Shown here piece after piece: positions 1 to 8,330 of a stretch of DNA of 64,000 nucleotides (positions are counted from its first letter, which is position 1; each line of letters starts with the position of its first letter). Where the stretch lies: positions 248,001 to 312,000 of the forward strand of contig CAJUME010000005.1 of the NCBI GenBank assembly GCA_910587015.1, given 5' to 3'. The translations under genes and the position numbers were made by a program. The notes under the pieces are model-generated. The model was not told the origin of the DNA. It searched no databases and was given only the letters and a program-made list of their open reading frames with translations. The stretch is from an uncultured Christensenella sp. Its GTDB lineage: Bacteria; Bacillota; Clostridia; Christensenellales; Borkfalkiaceae.

Positions 1-676
1 GCGGCGGGGTAGTAAGCACGGCAAGCTCCAATGCATTGTAGGCAGTGCGCAAATCGCCGCCCGCAACCCGCGCAATATGGTCGAGCGCGTCGTCATCGAC
101 AACAGCAGAATATTCGCCCAAGCCGCGCTTTTTATCTGCAAGCGCCTTTACGATTGCCCCCCGAATATCCTCGAAGGAAAGCCTTTTAAACTCGAAAACC
201 CTGCACCTTGAAACAATTGCGGGCGTCATGGAAGCATACGGGTTTTCGGTTGTGGAGCCTATAAAAATTATCGTTCCCTGCTCTATTGCGGGCAACAGAC
301 TATCCGACTGGGTTTTGTTGAAGCGGTGGCACTCGTCAAGCATTAAATAGGTGCGCTTGCCGTACATTTTGAGCGCGTCGCGAGCTTGCTCCACCGCCTT
401 TTTTACGTCCGCAACGCCCGACTGAACGGCATTCAGCTTTATAAATTCTCCGTGCGTGGTCTGCGCGATAATGTTTGCAAGCGTGGTCTTGCCCGTACCG
501 GGAGGCCCCCAGAAAATGCAGCTGCCAAGTCTGTCCAAAGAAATGGCTCTGCGCAAAAGCGAGCCTTCCGCAACAATATGCTTCTGCCCTATAAAATCGT
601 TTAAATTGTTTGCGCGCATGCGCTCGGCAAGCGGCTTGGCCTTTGCCTCGTTGCCGTTTAAATCGAATAAATCCAC
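1..676 (-). CDS. rarA: Replication-associated recombination protein A (RarA/MgsA AAA+ ATPase), C-terminal part missing
   Basis: Homolog of the clamp-loader-like AAA+ ATPase that acts at stalled replication forks. The 225 codons present contain Walker A GPPGTGKTT near residue 50, a DE(C)H Walker B just before a HRFNKTQ segment, and a sensor stretch GSTTENP, the usual RarA order. The remaining lid and C-terminal tetramerisation domains lie beyond position 1. I chose a GTG start at 676 because translation from there gives the family N-terminus MDLFDLNG and a GAGGTG ribosome site precedes it. That site overlaps the stop region of the upstream patatin gene (4 nt gap), so the two are probably co-transcribed and coupled. 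Confidence 0.9.
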   Translation of the reverse strand, partial: MDLFDLNGNEAKAKPLAERMRANNLNDFIGQKHIVAEGSLLRRAISLDRLGSCIFWGPPGTGKTTLANIIAQTTHGEFIKLNAVQSGVADVKKAVEQARDALKMYGKRTYLMLDECHRFNKTQSDSLLPAIEQGTIIFIGSTTENPYASMTPAIVSRCRVFEFKRLSFEDIRGAIVKALADKKRGLGEYSAVVDDDALDHIARVAGGDLRTAYNALELAVLTTPP

Positions 677-680
677 GCCG

Positions 681-1472
681 TCACCTCAACAGCTCTTTTA
701 TCTTCTCCGCATTGTCCTTACCCGCCGCATATCCCTCGGCATACGCCTTGTCAAGGTCTTTTATAAGGTACTGGCTCATGCCCTTCATTTCTGGCTCTAT
801 AAGCAAATCGCACAGGCCGCCTTCGCTGTTGCGCCAAAGCTCTGTCTGGTTAGTGTCCATAATATCAAATACTCTTAGCACAAGCTCTATGATATTGCCG
901 ACCTTTTCAACCGGCTCGCCCGTATTTTTAAGCACGTCAACCGCCACAACCACATCCGCACCCATATCCTTGACAACCTGCACGGGCACGCGGCACAGGC
1001 AACCGCCGTCTACAAACATCATCTCGTCCGTTTTTACGGGACGGAACACTGCGGGAATGGTGCTTGAAGCCTGTATTGCCTTTACCGCATTGCCTTTTTT
1101 GAAGACGTGGAGCTTGCCCGAATACAGCTCGGTAGCAACGCATCTGAACGGAATAGGGAAATCCTCAAGCTTTTTGTCGCCGAGGTATTCCGCAAGCATA
1201 TCGGCCATTTTTTTACTGCGCAAAAGCGACATTTTTGTAATGACCGCAGGGCTTATATCCAGAATATCCCGCATTTTTAAATCGAGAATAACCTCTTTTA
1301 TTTCAAGCGCGGTAAGTCCGCTTGCAAAGCAGCCGCCGACAACCGCGCCCATAGAGCACCCGGCAATATAGTCGGGCTTAATTCCCTCCTCCTCCAACGC
1401 GCGCAAAAATCCCACGTGCGCAACGCCGCGCGCGCCGCCGCTGCCTAAGGCAAGTCCCAAGGTTTTACTCAT
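681..1472 (-). CDS. Patatin-like phospholipase family protein (RssA/NTE type)
   Basis: Predicted serine lipid acyl hydrolase of the bacterial RssA/YlbK branch, 263 aa, a normal length. The oxyanion-hole motif GSGGARG is at residues 10-16, the nucleophile elbow GCSMG near residue 40 and the Asp of the Ser-Asp dyad in DGG near residue 155. No signal peptide is visible, so it is likely cytosolic or peripherally membrane-bound. A strong AAGGAG site precedes the ATG. It heads a pair with rarA and is divergent from ylbJ, only 34 bp away. The substrate cannot be told from the sequence. Confidence 0.88.
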   Translation of the reverse strand: MSKTLGLALGSGGARGVAHVGFLRALEEEGIKPDYIAGCSMGAVVGGCFASGLTALEIKEVILDLKMRDILDISPAVITKMSLLRSKKMADMLAEYLGDKKLEDFPIPFRCVATELYSGKLHVFKKGNAVKAIQASSTIPAVFRPVKTDEMMFVDGGCLCRVPVQVVKDMGADVVVAVDVLKNTGEPVEKVGNIIELVLRVFDIMDTNQTELWRNSEGGLCDLLIEPEMKGMSQYLIKDLDKAYAEGYAAGKDNAEKIKELLR

Positions 1473-1506
1473 AAATCCTTCTCCTTAACAATAATTTTAA
1501 AATATA

Positions 1507-2472
1507 ATGAAGCTTAATAAAAGAAAAATTTCAGCTTATTTTAAATATTCGTTGCTGTCCGCCGCGCTTATGCTGTTTGCCGCCGCGATAATAATTTATC
1601 CCGAACGCTACGTCAACTGCTGTTTTCAGGGCTTTGCAATGTGGGCGGAATGCGTGCTTCCGTCGCTGTTTCCGTTCATGGTTATAACGCTGATTTTCGT
1701 AAAAACGGGCATTGCGGAAAAGGCGTCTTTGCCGTTGAAGCGGGTTACGGGGCTGTTTAAGCTTCCGCCCGCCGCCGGCGCGTGCTTTTTATTAAGCCTT
1801 TGCTCCGGCTATCCCGCCGGCAGCAGAGTTCTGACCGAATTTTACGAAAACGGCTCGCTTTCACAAGCGGACTGCAAAAGACTTGCGCCGCTGTGCTCTA
1901 CCTCCGGCCCGCTGTTTATTATAGGCAGCGTGGGCTTTAAAATGTTCGGAAGCAAGTATGCGGGCGTAAAAATTTTAATCGCGCATATCCTTGCCGTAAC
2001 CGTTTCCTCGCTGATAATTTCTCTGCTGTCAAAAAGAACGTCCGCCGCGCCCTTAAAGCGCTCCCCCGCCGATAAAAACGTACTGTATAACGCGTTTTAC
2101 AGCGCGGTTATTTCCGTAGCTGTTGCGGGCGGGTTTATAGCCTTCTTTTTCGTAGCCGCAAAATTCTTTTCCGACTTCAATCTGTTTTACCCTCTTGAAA
2201 AGCTCCTCTGTCAGTTTCTGGACGAGGGCATCGCCGCCGCGATATGCACGGGCTTAATCGAGGCAACCACGGGCTGCCGTGCAATAGCCTCCTTCGGCGC
2301 GACAAAACTGCATACCGCAGTCGCGGGCTTTTTAATCACCTTCGGCGGACTTTCGATACTGTTGCAACAGCTTAGCTATCTTACCAAAACGGGCGTAAAG
2401 CCCTTTGCGTTTATCGGGGTAAAGCTTTTGCAAGCATTGCTGTGCTTCGGGCTGTTGCTTTTAATCGCCTAA
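1507..2472 (+). CDS. ylbJ: Sporulation integral membrane protein YlbJ family
   Basis: Polytopic membrane protein of 321 aa resembling YlbJ, needed in Bacillus for a heat-resistant spore and related to nucleoside-recognition Gate domain proteins. Conserved features are the first hydrophobic helix, the CVLPSLFPFMV segment near residues 55-65, the SLCSGYPAGS loop near residue 100 and the CSTSGPLFIIG segment near residue 135. About eight membrane segments are visible. There is no obvious Shine-Dalgarno before the ATG, and only 34 bp separate it from the divergent patatin gene, so its promoter must overlap that gene's leader. Its stop codon overlaps that of the convergent pheA by 4 nt. Confidence 0.85.
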   Translation: MKLNKRKISAYFKYSLLSAALMLFAAAIIIYPERYVNCCFQGFAMWAECVLPSLFPFMVITLIFVKTGIAEKASLPLKRVTGLFKLPPAAGACFLLSLCSGYPAGSRVLTEFYENGSLSQADCKRLAPLCSTSGPLFIIGSVGFKMFGSKYAGVKILIAHILAVTVSSLIISLLSKRTSAAPLKRSPADKNVLYNAFYSAVISVAVAGGFIAFFFVAAKFFSDFNLFYPLEKLLCQFLDEGIAAAICTGLIEATTGCRAIASFGATKLHTAVAGFLITFGGLSILLQQLSYLTKTGVKPFAFIGVKLLQALLCFGLLLLIA

Positions 2473-3269
2473 TATGCGCCTAAAATTTTAAAGGAATTTG
2501 CCGCGCTTTTGATTTCGGCAAGCACATTTTTTATATGTGAATCTGAAATATCGCCCTCTACCTCCACAAAAAAGCGGTATTCGCCCGCCTTATCCTTGAT
2601 GGGTCGGGACTGAATTTTTGTCATGTTAAGCCCGCCGTTTCTGATAACGGAAAGCAACCCGACAAGCGCGCCCGCCGCGTGATTGCAGGTAGCGGAAAAA
2701 TATACTCTGCGCGAGGCGGACAAGTCCGCCGCCGCCCCCCTTTTGATAAGCAAAAAATGCGTTAGATTATTTTTTTCGTCCGCGATGTTTTCCTTGGAAA
2801 GCACAACGTTCGGGCAGTCGGTATGCGCGCCGACTATGCAAGCGTCAGCCACGCTTTTAAGCATTTTCAGCCCCGCCGCCGTGGACTGTGTTGCAATCAG
2901 CTCTGCATTAGGAAAGCTTTTGAAAATGAACTGTCCGCACTGCGCCAGCGCTTGTTCGTGCGAATATATGCGCGAAATACCGCTGTAATCTGCGCCCTTC
3001 AAAGCCGCAAGTCTGTGGTCTATTTTCACAACGCATTCCTCAAATGCGATTATATTTTCGGTATATTGCAACAAATCGGTGACCTGCGCAACGCTGCCGT
3101 TAAGGCTGTTTTCAATCGGCAAAGCGACCGCACTGCAAACGCCCGCGCAAAGCGCCTCTACCGCAAGTCTGAACGAGGAATATCCGCACAGCTCTGCATT
3201 TGGACGGAGCATACGCGCGGCGATATGGCTGTAGCTGCCCTCGGGACCGAGGTAACCCACCTTTTCCAT
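2469..3269 (-). CDS. pheA: Prephenate dehydratase
   Basis: Converts prephenate to phenylpyruvate in phenylalanine synthesis; 266 aa, monofunctional (no chorismate mutase domain). The catalytic domain starts with GYLGPEGSYSH and contains the active-site threonine in NNLTHFLL (the family more often has TRF). A C-terminal ACT domain follows with GALVGLLS and a QSRP motif in place of ESRP, the phenylalanine-binding site, so feedback inhibition is likely. The longest open frame begins 20 codons upstream, but homology begins at MEKVGYLG, giving the start at 3269, 2 nt after the DAHP synthase stop. Together they encode the first step and a late step of the phenylalanine branch. Confidence 0.93.
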   Translation of the reverse strand: MEKVGYLGPEGSYSHIAARMLRPNAELCGYSSFRLAVEALCAGVCSAVALPIENSLNGSVAQVTDLLQYTENIIAFEECVVKIDHRLAALKGADYSGISRIYSHEQALAQCGQFIFKSFPNAELIATQSTAAGLKMLKSVADACIVGAHTDCPNVVLSKENIADEKNNLTHFLLIKRGAAADLSASRRVYFSATCNHAAGALVGLLSVIRNGGLNMTKIQSRPIKDKAGEYRFFVEVEGDISDSHIKNVLAEIKSAANSFKILGAY

Positions 3270-3271
3270 AA

Positions 3272-4294
3272 TCACACCTTTTCGGCAAGGTCTAAAATCA
3301 GCCTTTCCGTATCGCACCAGCCGAGGCAAGGGTCGGTAATCGATTTGCCGAACACCAAATCCGCGCTCTGGTTGCCCTCTTCAAGGAAGCTTTCAAGCAT
3401 AAAGCCCTTTACAATGCGCTTGAAATCCGCATCGTAAAGGCGGTTCTGCATAACCTCCTCGCAAATTCTTATCTGCTGCTTAAACCTTTTGCCGCTGTTG
3501 GAATGGTTTGCGTCGATTATAATTGCGGGGTTTTTAAGTCCGCTCTTTGCATAGCCCTCCGCCGTCTGCATAACTGTTTCGTAATGGAAATTAGGGATAT
3601 CGTTGCCGTAGCCGTCCACCGCGCCGCGCAGAATGCCGTGCGCAAGCGGGTTGCCGCCCGTCTTTACCTGCCAGCCGTTCAGCTTAAACACCTGCTCGCT
3701 CTGCGCCGCGTAAATGGAATTAAGCATAACCTGAACGGAGCCGCTCATAGGGTTTTTTATGCCCACACAGCCGTCAACGCCGCTTGCAACAAGTCTGTGC
3801 AGCTGATTTTCGCAGCTTCTTGCGCCCACAGCGATATAAGATAGCAAATCCTCTACATAATGAATGTTTGCGGGATACAGCATTTCGTCGGCGGCGGCAA
3901 GCCCGCTTGCCTCGATTGCGTTTATGTTAAGCGAGCGGATAGCGTAAATGCCCTTTAAAATATCCTCTGATTTTGTAGGGTCGGGCTGGGAAAACATACC
4001 CTTATAGCCAACCCCGCGGGAGCGCGGCTTGTTGGTGTATATACGCGGTACAAGCACAAGCTTGTCCTTTACCCTTTCGTTCAGCTTGCCGAGGCGTTTG
4101 ACATATTCCAGCACGGGCGCAGCCTCGTGCGCGGAGCAAGGTCCCACTATCACAAGCAATTTGTTGCTTTTGCCGGTTATAACGTCGGTTACAAGCCTGT
4201 CGCGCTCTGCCTTGACCCTTTTAAGACTTTCCGGCATGGGCAACGCATTTACTATTTCCTCGGGCTCGGGTATTTTAATCTGTTTTTCAAACAT
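3272..4294 (-). CDS. aroF: 3-deoxy-7-phosphoheptulonate (DAHP) synthase, class I
   Basis: Joins phosphoenolpyruvate and erythrose 4-phosphate in the first step of the shikimate pathway. The 340 aa and motif set match the AroF/G/H class: GPCSAHE near residue 53, PRIYTNKPRS near residue 85, the GARSCENQ segment, IKNPMSGS near residue 180 and the metal-site histidine in DANHSNSGK near residue 265. It sits 16 nt after coaD and 2 nt before pheA, so it is in the same transcript. Which aromatic amino acid inhibits it cannot be read with confidence; the pairing with pheA suggests phenylalanine. Confidence 0.94.
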   Translation of the reverse strand: MFEKQIKIPEPEEIVNALPMPESLKRVKAERDRLVTDVITGKSNKLLVIVGPCSAHEAAPVLEYVKRLGKLNERVKDKLVLVPRIYTNKPRSRGVGYKGMFSQPDPTKSEDILKGIYAIRSLNINAIEASGLAAADEMLYPANIHYVEDLLSYIAVGARSCENQLHRLVASGVDGCVGIKNPMSGSVQVMLNSIYAAQSEQVFKLNGWQVKTGGNPLAHGILRGAVDGYGNDIPNFHYETVMQTAEGYAKSGLKNPAIIIDANHSNSGKRFKQQIRICEEVMQNRLYDADFKRIVKGFMLESFLEEGNQSADLVFGKSITDPCLGWCDTERLILDLAEKV

Positions 4295-4310
4295 AATTCT
4301 TTTCCTTGTT

Positions 4311-4796
4311 TTATCCTTTATTTTTCAGTATTTCAAGCATGTCGTTTTGAATTGCTACGGGAATATATTGCAAATACTCCTTATCAAAGCGTATCGACGT
4401 CCTTACCGCGGTAGAGCTTATGTGCAGATTTTCCTGCTCGGCGGGGATATAAATTTCAATCAAATCCTTATTCAGCTTTTTGCTTGCGTAATAGTTTCTG
4501 TTTTCGAATTCGAAGTCAATGCAGTCGCGCACGCCGCGGACGTAAAATTTAGTCTTTTCCTGTTCGAGCAAATCTACAGCCGCGCCGTCAAACACGCATA
4601 TTTTGACGCGTTTATCGTCAACAAACAGCTTTTTTAATAAAAGCTCCCGCTCTTCTTCCGTCAAAAGCGGCTTTTTATCTGGATTAACCATAATTGCCAC
4701 TGTAACCGCGTCGAATATTTCAAGACAAGTCTCTATTACATTTTCGTGACCCCTTGTCGGCGGGTCAAAGGTTCCGCAAAACACGCATTTTTTCAT
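4311..4796 (-). CDS. coaD: Pantetheine-phosphate adenylyltransferase
   Basis: Penultimate step of coenzyme A synthesis: ATP plus 4'-phosphopantetheine to dephospho-CoA. The 161 aa nucleotidyltransferase carries the adenylate-binding motif GTFDPPTRGHE at residues 7-17 (family usual G[ST]FDPxTxGH) and the C-terminal ISSTAVR segment. The frame is open 11 codons further upstream, directly behind the rsmD stop, but family homology starts at MKKCVFCG. A GGGGG stretch lies 14 nt upstream of that ATG. The rsmD-coaD adjacency is common in many bacteria. Confidence 0.93.
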   Translation of the reverse strand: MKKCVFCGTFDPPTRGHENVIETCLEIFDAVTVAIMVNPDKKPLLTEEERELLLKKLFVDDKRVKICVFDGAAVDLLEQEKTKFYVRGVRDCIDFEFENRNYYASKKLNKDLIEIYIPAEQENLHISSTAVRTSIRFDKEYLQYIPVAIQNDMLEILKNKG

Positions 4797-4829
4797 ATTT
4801 TTTACAATTGCCCCCGCAATATGCCGCAT

Positions 4830-5366
4830 TTACGCGTTTTTAAAGAAGGTGATATAGGTTTTGCCGTACCTTCTTTCGTCGTATTTTTCAAGCCCGTCTA
4901 CAACCTCCGCAAAGCTTCTGTCGCGCTCGTAAACGGCAATACCGCCGTCCTTTAAAAGGCCGCGCTCCGCAATACTTTTCAAGGCGGAAAGCCCCGCGTC
5001 CGACTTATACGGCGGGTCTATAAAAATCAAATCGAACTTGTCCGCGCACCTTGCAAGGCAAGCCGAAAAATCAAGATTATACACTCTGTAATTTTCCGCG
5101 CCCTTCAATTTTTGAAGATTTTTTTTAAGCACGGCTATGCTGTCCGCCGACAAGTCGTTAAAGCAAACGCTTGCCGCCCCGCGCGACAGACATTCTATCC
5201 CTAAATTTCCGCTACCGCAAAACAAGTCGAGAACGTCCGCCCCCGCAACGTCTGCGGATAAAATATTGAAAAGGCTTTCCTTAACTCTGTCGGCAGTCGG
5301 ACGTATCTCCGCGCCCGCAAATTCGGCAAGCCTAAGCCCCTTGTGCTTTCCGCTGATTATTCTCAT
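4830..5366 (-). CDS. rsmD: 16S rRNA (guanine-966 N2)-methyltransferase RsmD
   Basis: Rossmann-fold SAM-dependent methyltransferase modifying G966 of 16S rRNA; 178 aa, typical. It starts with the diagnostic MRIISGKHKGLRL, has the RPT-DRVKE segment near residue 28, the SAM-binding motif VLDLFCGSGNLGIE near residue 45 and the catalytic DPPY tetrapeptide near residue 117. Its start overlaps the stop of the preceding membrane-protein gene by 4 nt, and coaD follows without a gap. Confidence 0.94.
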   Translation of the reverse strand: MRIISGKHKGLRLAEFAGAEIRPTADRVKESLFNILSADVAGADVLDLFCGSGNLGIECLSRGAASVCFNDLSADSIAVLKKNLQKLKGAENYRVYNLDFSACLARCADKFDLIFIDPPYKSDAGLSALKSIAERGLLKDGGIAVYERDRSFAEVVDGLEKYDERRYGKTYITFFKNA

Positions 5367-5974
5367 TTTTTTCTGTTTTTACCCTTGACTTCCTGCGCTT
5401 GCGCAAGCTTCAACTGTTTTTTTCTTTCCTGCGCCGCGCCGAAGGCGTATGCCCCCGCATGCAGACAGCACAACGGAACCACCCACACAAGATTGACAAA
5501 GCCCGAAACCCCGTCGGCAAACGACAACGGATAATAAGCCCAGCCAAAGCAGTATTTAAGCACGAAATCGCAAACACTGTTGGGTGCCGCCGCGCCGATA
5601 AGCTGAAAAATTATAAACGGAATACAGCTGATAAGCCCTATTACAAAGCCCTTCCACAGCGCGTACTCGCCAACGTACAGACGGCTTTGCAAATCTTCTG
5701 AAAACGCCTCTCTCTTTCTGCTATGGGACAGCGTTTTGCGCGCCGCGGCAATGCCGTTCTGTCTGCCGAAAACAAAGTAAGCAACGGCAAGCATAGCCTC
5801 GCCTATGACAAGCACGAGAATTCTTATAGGCAGCTCTCCCGCAGAGCAAAAGCTGAGTATCGTAGCGCCGAAAATCAGCATAAGCATTACGGGGAATGCA
5901 GAGCCGACAAGCAAATCCTTCAATTCCAGCCAAAATTTTTTATTTTTTTCCTCTTTGGTCAGCACTGTTTCCAA
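5363..5974 (-). CDS. Unrecognised integral membrane protein
   Basis: About 203 aa with an acidic/basic N-terminus (METVLTKEEKNKK), about four strongly hydrophobic segments near residues 25-50, 55-75, 110-135 and 155-185, and a highly basic tail ending KGKNRKK. I recognise no family. The frame is open upstream to an ATG at 6046 deep inside the cyclo-ligase gene. I prefer the TTG at 5974 because an AGGGG site lies about 10 nt upstream and the extended residues look like out-of-frame cyclo-ligase. Even so it overlaps the cyclo-ligase by 35 nt and rsmD by 4 nt, so it is translated within the operon. Confidence 0.65.
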   Translation of the reverse strand: METVLTKEEKNKKFWLELKDLLVGSAFPVMLMLIFGATILSFCSAGELPIRILVLVIGEAMLAVAYFVFGRQNGIAAARKTLSHSRKREAFSEDLQSRLYVGEYALWKGFVIGLISCIPFIIFQLIGAAAPNSVCDFVLKYCFGWAYYPLSFADGVSGFVNLVWVVPLCCLHAGAYAFGAAQERKKQLKLAQAQEVKGKNRKK

Positions 5975-6512
5975 AATAAAATATCCCCTTTTCGCAAACG
6001 AACATATCCAAAGGCTCGTCCCAGCAGTCGTTTTCAAATTCTTCAAGCTGAAAATGATAGCCTAAGCCTATGCGCTTTGTTTCAGTCCGCCGCAGATATC
6101 TGTCGTAATAGCCCCCGCCGTAGCCGATGCGGTAGCCCGCGCCGTTGACCGCAAGCAACGGCACAACGGTAACGTCTATTAGCTCGTCAAAGGCTTGTCC
6201 GCGCGGCTCTTGTATGCCGAACGCTCCGCCTTTGAGCGTATCGCCGCCGAAAATGCGTACGGGAACGATATTATCGCCCTCCACCCGCGGCAGATAAACC
6301 GCCTTGCCAAGCCTTAAAAGCCGTTGGATAATCAGCTGTGTAGAAGCCTCGGTGCCAAAAGAATTATAGACAAAAAAGCTTTCATGCCCACCTTCCGCAA
6401 GCGCGGCGATAAAGTTGTCGAGTATCGCAAGGTCGGCGTACTCCCGCCGCACCCCTTCAAAATACCTGCGCTTGATTTTAAGCTTATACCTAAGCTCGTC
6501 CTTAATGCCCAT
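5940..6512 (-). CDS. 5-formyltetrahydrofolate cyclo-ligase
   Basis: Converts 5-formyl-THF to 5,10-methenyl-THF using ATP, returning the folate storage form to one-carbon metabolism. The 190 aa protein has the family signature GYGGGYYDRYL near residue 130, preceded by VPLLAVNGAGYRIG, and an N-terminal basic helix beginning KDELRYKLKIKRR. It lies 16 nt downstream of alr and overlaps the next gene. Confidence 0.92.
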   Translation of the reverse strand: MGIKDELRYKLKIKRRYFEGVRREYADLAILDNFIAALAEGGHESFFVYNSFGTEASTQLIIQRLLRLGKAVYLPRVEGDNIVPVRIFGGDTLKGGAFGIQEPRGQAFDELIDVTVVPLLAVNGAGYRIGYGGGYYDRYLRRTETKRIGLGYHFQLEEFENDCWDEPLDMFVCEKGIFYFGNSADQRGKK

Positions 6513-6528
6513 AGCACCGCCTTAAAGC

Positions 6529-7515
6529 CTAACGCACATAAATTTTTTCCGAGCGTCTTGTAACGCTTGTAAGCACCTCGTACGATATTGTGCCGCAACG
6601 CCTTGCATACTCGTCCGCATCCTTCATTACGCAAAGCAGCTCCCCGCCGCCATCGCGTAAAAACGCGTCCATGCACAGCGTTTTTTCACCAAGAGGCACG
6701 CCGCGCAAAAAGCCGTCGGCATAGCCCAGACGGTATGCGGAAAGCCTTTTATATTCTCTGTCCGCATAATTATAGCCAACCCCGCCGCCGATAAAGCCCG
6801 TTTGCTGTGTGCGCCGTGCGTAAATCCGCATAGCGGGCTTAAAGCCGGAGGCAGAAAACCCCGACGGCGCGTAGCCGTAAAGCAGTATGCCCGCCCTTAC
6901 GCCGTCCTTAATAAACCCGCCGCCGCGCAAAAGTCCGCCGCTTGCGGAAATATGCGCGCATACGTCCGGTTTTTTTGCCCTTACAAGCTCCTCTGCGCGG
7001 TTGAATATTTTAAGCTGATTATGGCACGCCGCCGCATTCTGCGGAGCGTACATATGCGAATAAACGCCCTCCAAAAGTCGGGCGTCCGCCGCCCTTAAAA
7101 CCTCGGGCAGCTCTTTTAAGGTACAGCCCGTGCGGTTCATGCCTGTGTTTACCTTTATATGCAGTCTGCATTCCGCAGAAAGCCCGCCTATAAGCCGCGC
7201 GGTTTTGACCGAGTTGACGGTTAAATCAAGTCCGTAAAGCGCAGACCTTTCAACGTCGGTGCGGTCAAGCGGCGGGGCAAAAACAAGTATAGGCTTGCTT
7301 ATTCCCGCAATCCTCAGCGCCGCGCCCTCGTCGGTAATGGCAACGCAAAAGCCGTCGCAAACGTCCTCTATAGCGCGGGCAACCTCGTCCGCGCCGTGAC
7401 CGTAGGCGTCTGCCTTAACCACGGCAAACAGCTTTTTATTGCCTATTTTGGAGCGGATTTTAAGCGCGTTGGCACGGATATTGCGTAAATTAATGACGGA
7501 AAGCGTTTTCTGCAT
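6529..7515 (-). CDS. alr: Alanine racemase (short form)
   Basis: PLP enzyme making D-alanine for peptidoglycan. Residues 31-41 read AVVKADAYGHG, with the PLP-binding lysine, and the C-terminal domain contains VGYNYADREYKR and YRLGYADGF before a normal end (SVTRRSEKIYVR). At 328 aa it is about 40 residues shorter than most Alr proteins, mostly through trimmed loops. A TATAAT box lies only 6 nt before the ATG (7522-7527) without a good -35 box, so if used the transcript would be nearly leaderless. First gene of the alr-to-pheA run. Confidence 0.9.
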   Translation of the reverse strand: MQKTLSVINLRNIRANALKIRSKIGNKKLFAVVKADAYGHGADEVARAIEDVCDGFCVAITDEGAALRIAGISKPILVFAPPLDRTDVERSALYGLDLTVNSVKTARLIGGLSAECRLHIKVNTGMNRTGCTLKELPEVLRAADARLLEGVYSHMYAPQNAAACHNQLKIFNRAEELVRAKKPDVCAHISASGGLLRGGGFIKDGVRAGILLYGYAPSGFSASGFKPAMRIYARRTQQTGFIGGGVGYNYADREYKRLSAYRLGYADGFLRGVPLGEKTLCMDAFLRDGGGELLCVMKDADEYARRCGTISYEVLTSVTRRSEKIYVR

Positions 7516-7600
7516 ACCGCCATTATATGCCGCCCGTATTTAAAATGATTTTAACACATTCGCGCACATATTGCAATGAATTTTTTAAATATAAAAATAA

Positions 7601-7636
7601 CCGCTCCCCGCGGGCGCGCAAGCCCGCGGGGAGCGG
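7601..7636 (-). terminator. Intrinsic terminator of bioY
   Basis: A perfect 15-bp GC-rich stem (CCGCTCCCCGCGGGC and its complement) with a 6-nt loop, followed on the minus strand by a T-rich run. It separates bioY from alr. Confidence 0.88.
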
Positions 7637-7649
7637 TAAAGCATCTGCT

Positions 7650-8234
7650 TCAAGCGTTATCTGCTTTTCTTCCGCGTCCCGCGCGCAGTCTGTTAATTGC
7701 CGGCGCAACACGCCATGCAAGCACCGCCGCAAGAATGCACAGCGCAAAATCCTTAGGCATATACAGCAAATTGCCCGTAAGCAAAAGCGCGGTAAGGTTT
7801 TCCACGTTAAGCAGCCTTGCCGCAACCATACAATAGGGTATGCCTATGGCATAATTAACCAAAAAAGCCGCAATTGCCGCAAAAAGGTATCTGCGGAAGC
7901 CCGCTTCTGCCTTGCCCGCTATCAGACCTGTAACCGCCGCGGAAAAAATAAAGCCTATTATGTACCCGAAGGACGGCTTCATAACATAGAAAATTCCACC
8001 GCCGGCAGTAAAAAACGGTAGCCCCGCAAGCCCCGCAAAGCAGTACACCGCCATACTGACGGCGCCCTTCTTCCAGCCGAGGAACAGCCCCGCAAGCACG
8101 CTTATAACCGTCTGAAAGGTTAGCGGCACGGGATAAAACGGTATTTGCACATATGCGCCCGCAACCATAAGCGCAACGAATATCGCGCATTCGGCAATGT
8201 CCGCAGCAATAATTTTAGCTTTTTCCTTTTTCAT
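7650..8234 (-). CDS. bioY: Biotin transporter BioY
   Basis: S component of an energy-coupling-factor transporter; binds biotin in the membrane. The 194 aa contain about six membrane helices and the BioY hallmarks: PVPLTFQT near residue 35, an AGLFLG segment, and GGGIFYVMKPSFGYIIGF near residue 80. I took the ATG at 8234 (MKKEKAKII); the longer open frame reads back through an upstream palindrome. A GGAGG site lies about 14 nt before. No biotin-synthesis genes are nearby, so it probably shares a housekeeping ECF module encoded elsewhere. Confidence 0.92.
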   Translation of the reverse strand: MKKEKAKIIAADIAECAIFVALMVAGAYVQIPFYPVPLTFQTVISVLAGLFLGWKKGAVSMAVYCFAGLAGLPFFTAGGGIFYVMKPSFGYIIGFIFSAAVTGLIAGKAEAGFRRYLFAAIAAFLVNYAIGIPYCMVAARLLNVENLTALLLTGNLLYMPKDFALCILAAVLAWRVAPAINRLRAGRGRKADNA

Positions 8235-8288
8235 AATTTTATTATATTCCTCCGTCCTATTTCCTCTACCTGTGCAGAACAATATCAG

Positions 8289-8316
8289 CGCCGTCGGAAA
8301 AGCTTTTCCGACGGCG
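8289..8316. repeat. Perfect 28-nt palindrome between the Wzz-like gene and bioY
   Basis: CGCCGTCGGAAAAG followed by its exact reverse complement. It sits 15 nt past the stop codon of the Wzz-like gene. As a terminator it is unusual because no T run follows on either strand; the T residues are inside the stem. Confidence 0.55.
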
Positions 8317-8330
8317 GAATTATGCATAAA

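Noticed and set aside
5975..6046. ATG at 6046 as start of the membrane protein
   Set aside because: It would overlap the cyclo-ligase by over 100 nt and the extra residues are non-hydrophobic sequence with no ribosome site; TTG at 5974 has AGGGG upstream.
7523..7825. 100-aa minus-strand frame overlapping the end of bioY
   Set aside because: It runs through the bioY terminator palindrome and overlaps bioY out of frame.
8289..8316. Rho-independent terminator of the Wzz-like gene
   Set aside because: The stem is perfect but no T run follows on either strand, so I list it only as a palindrome.
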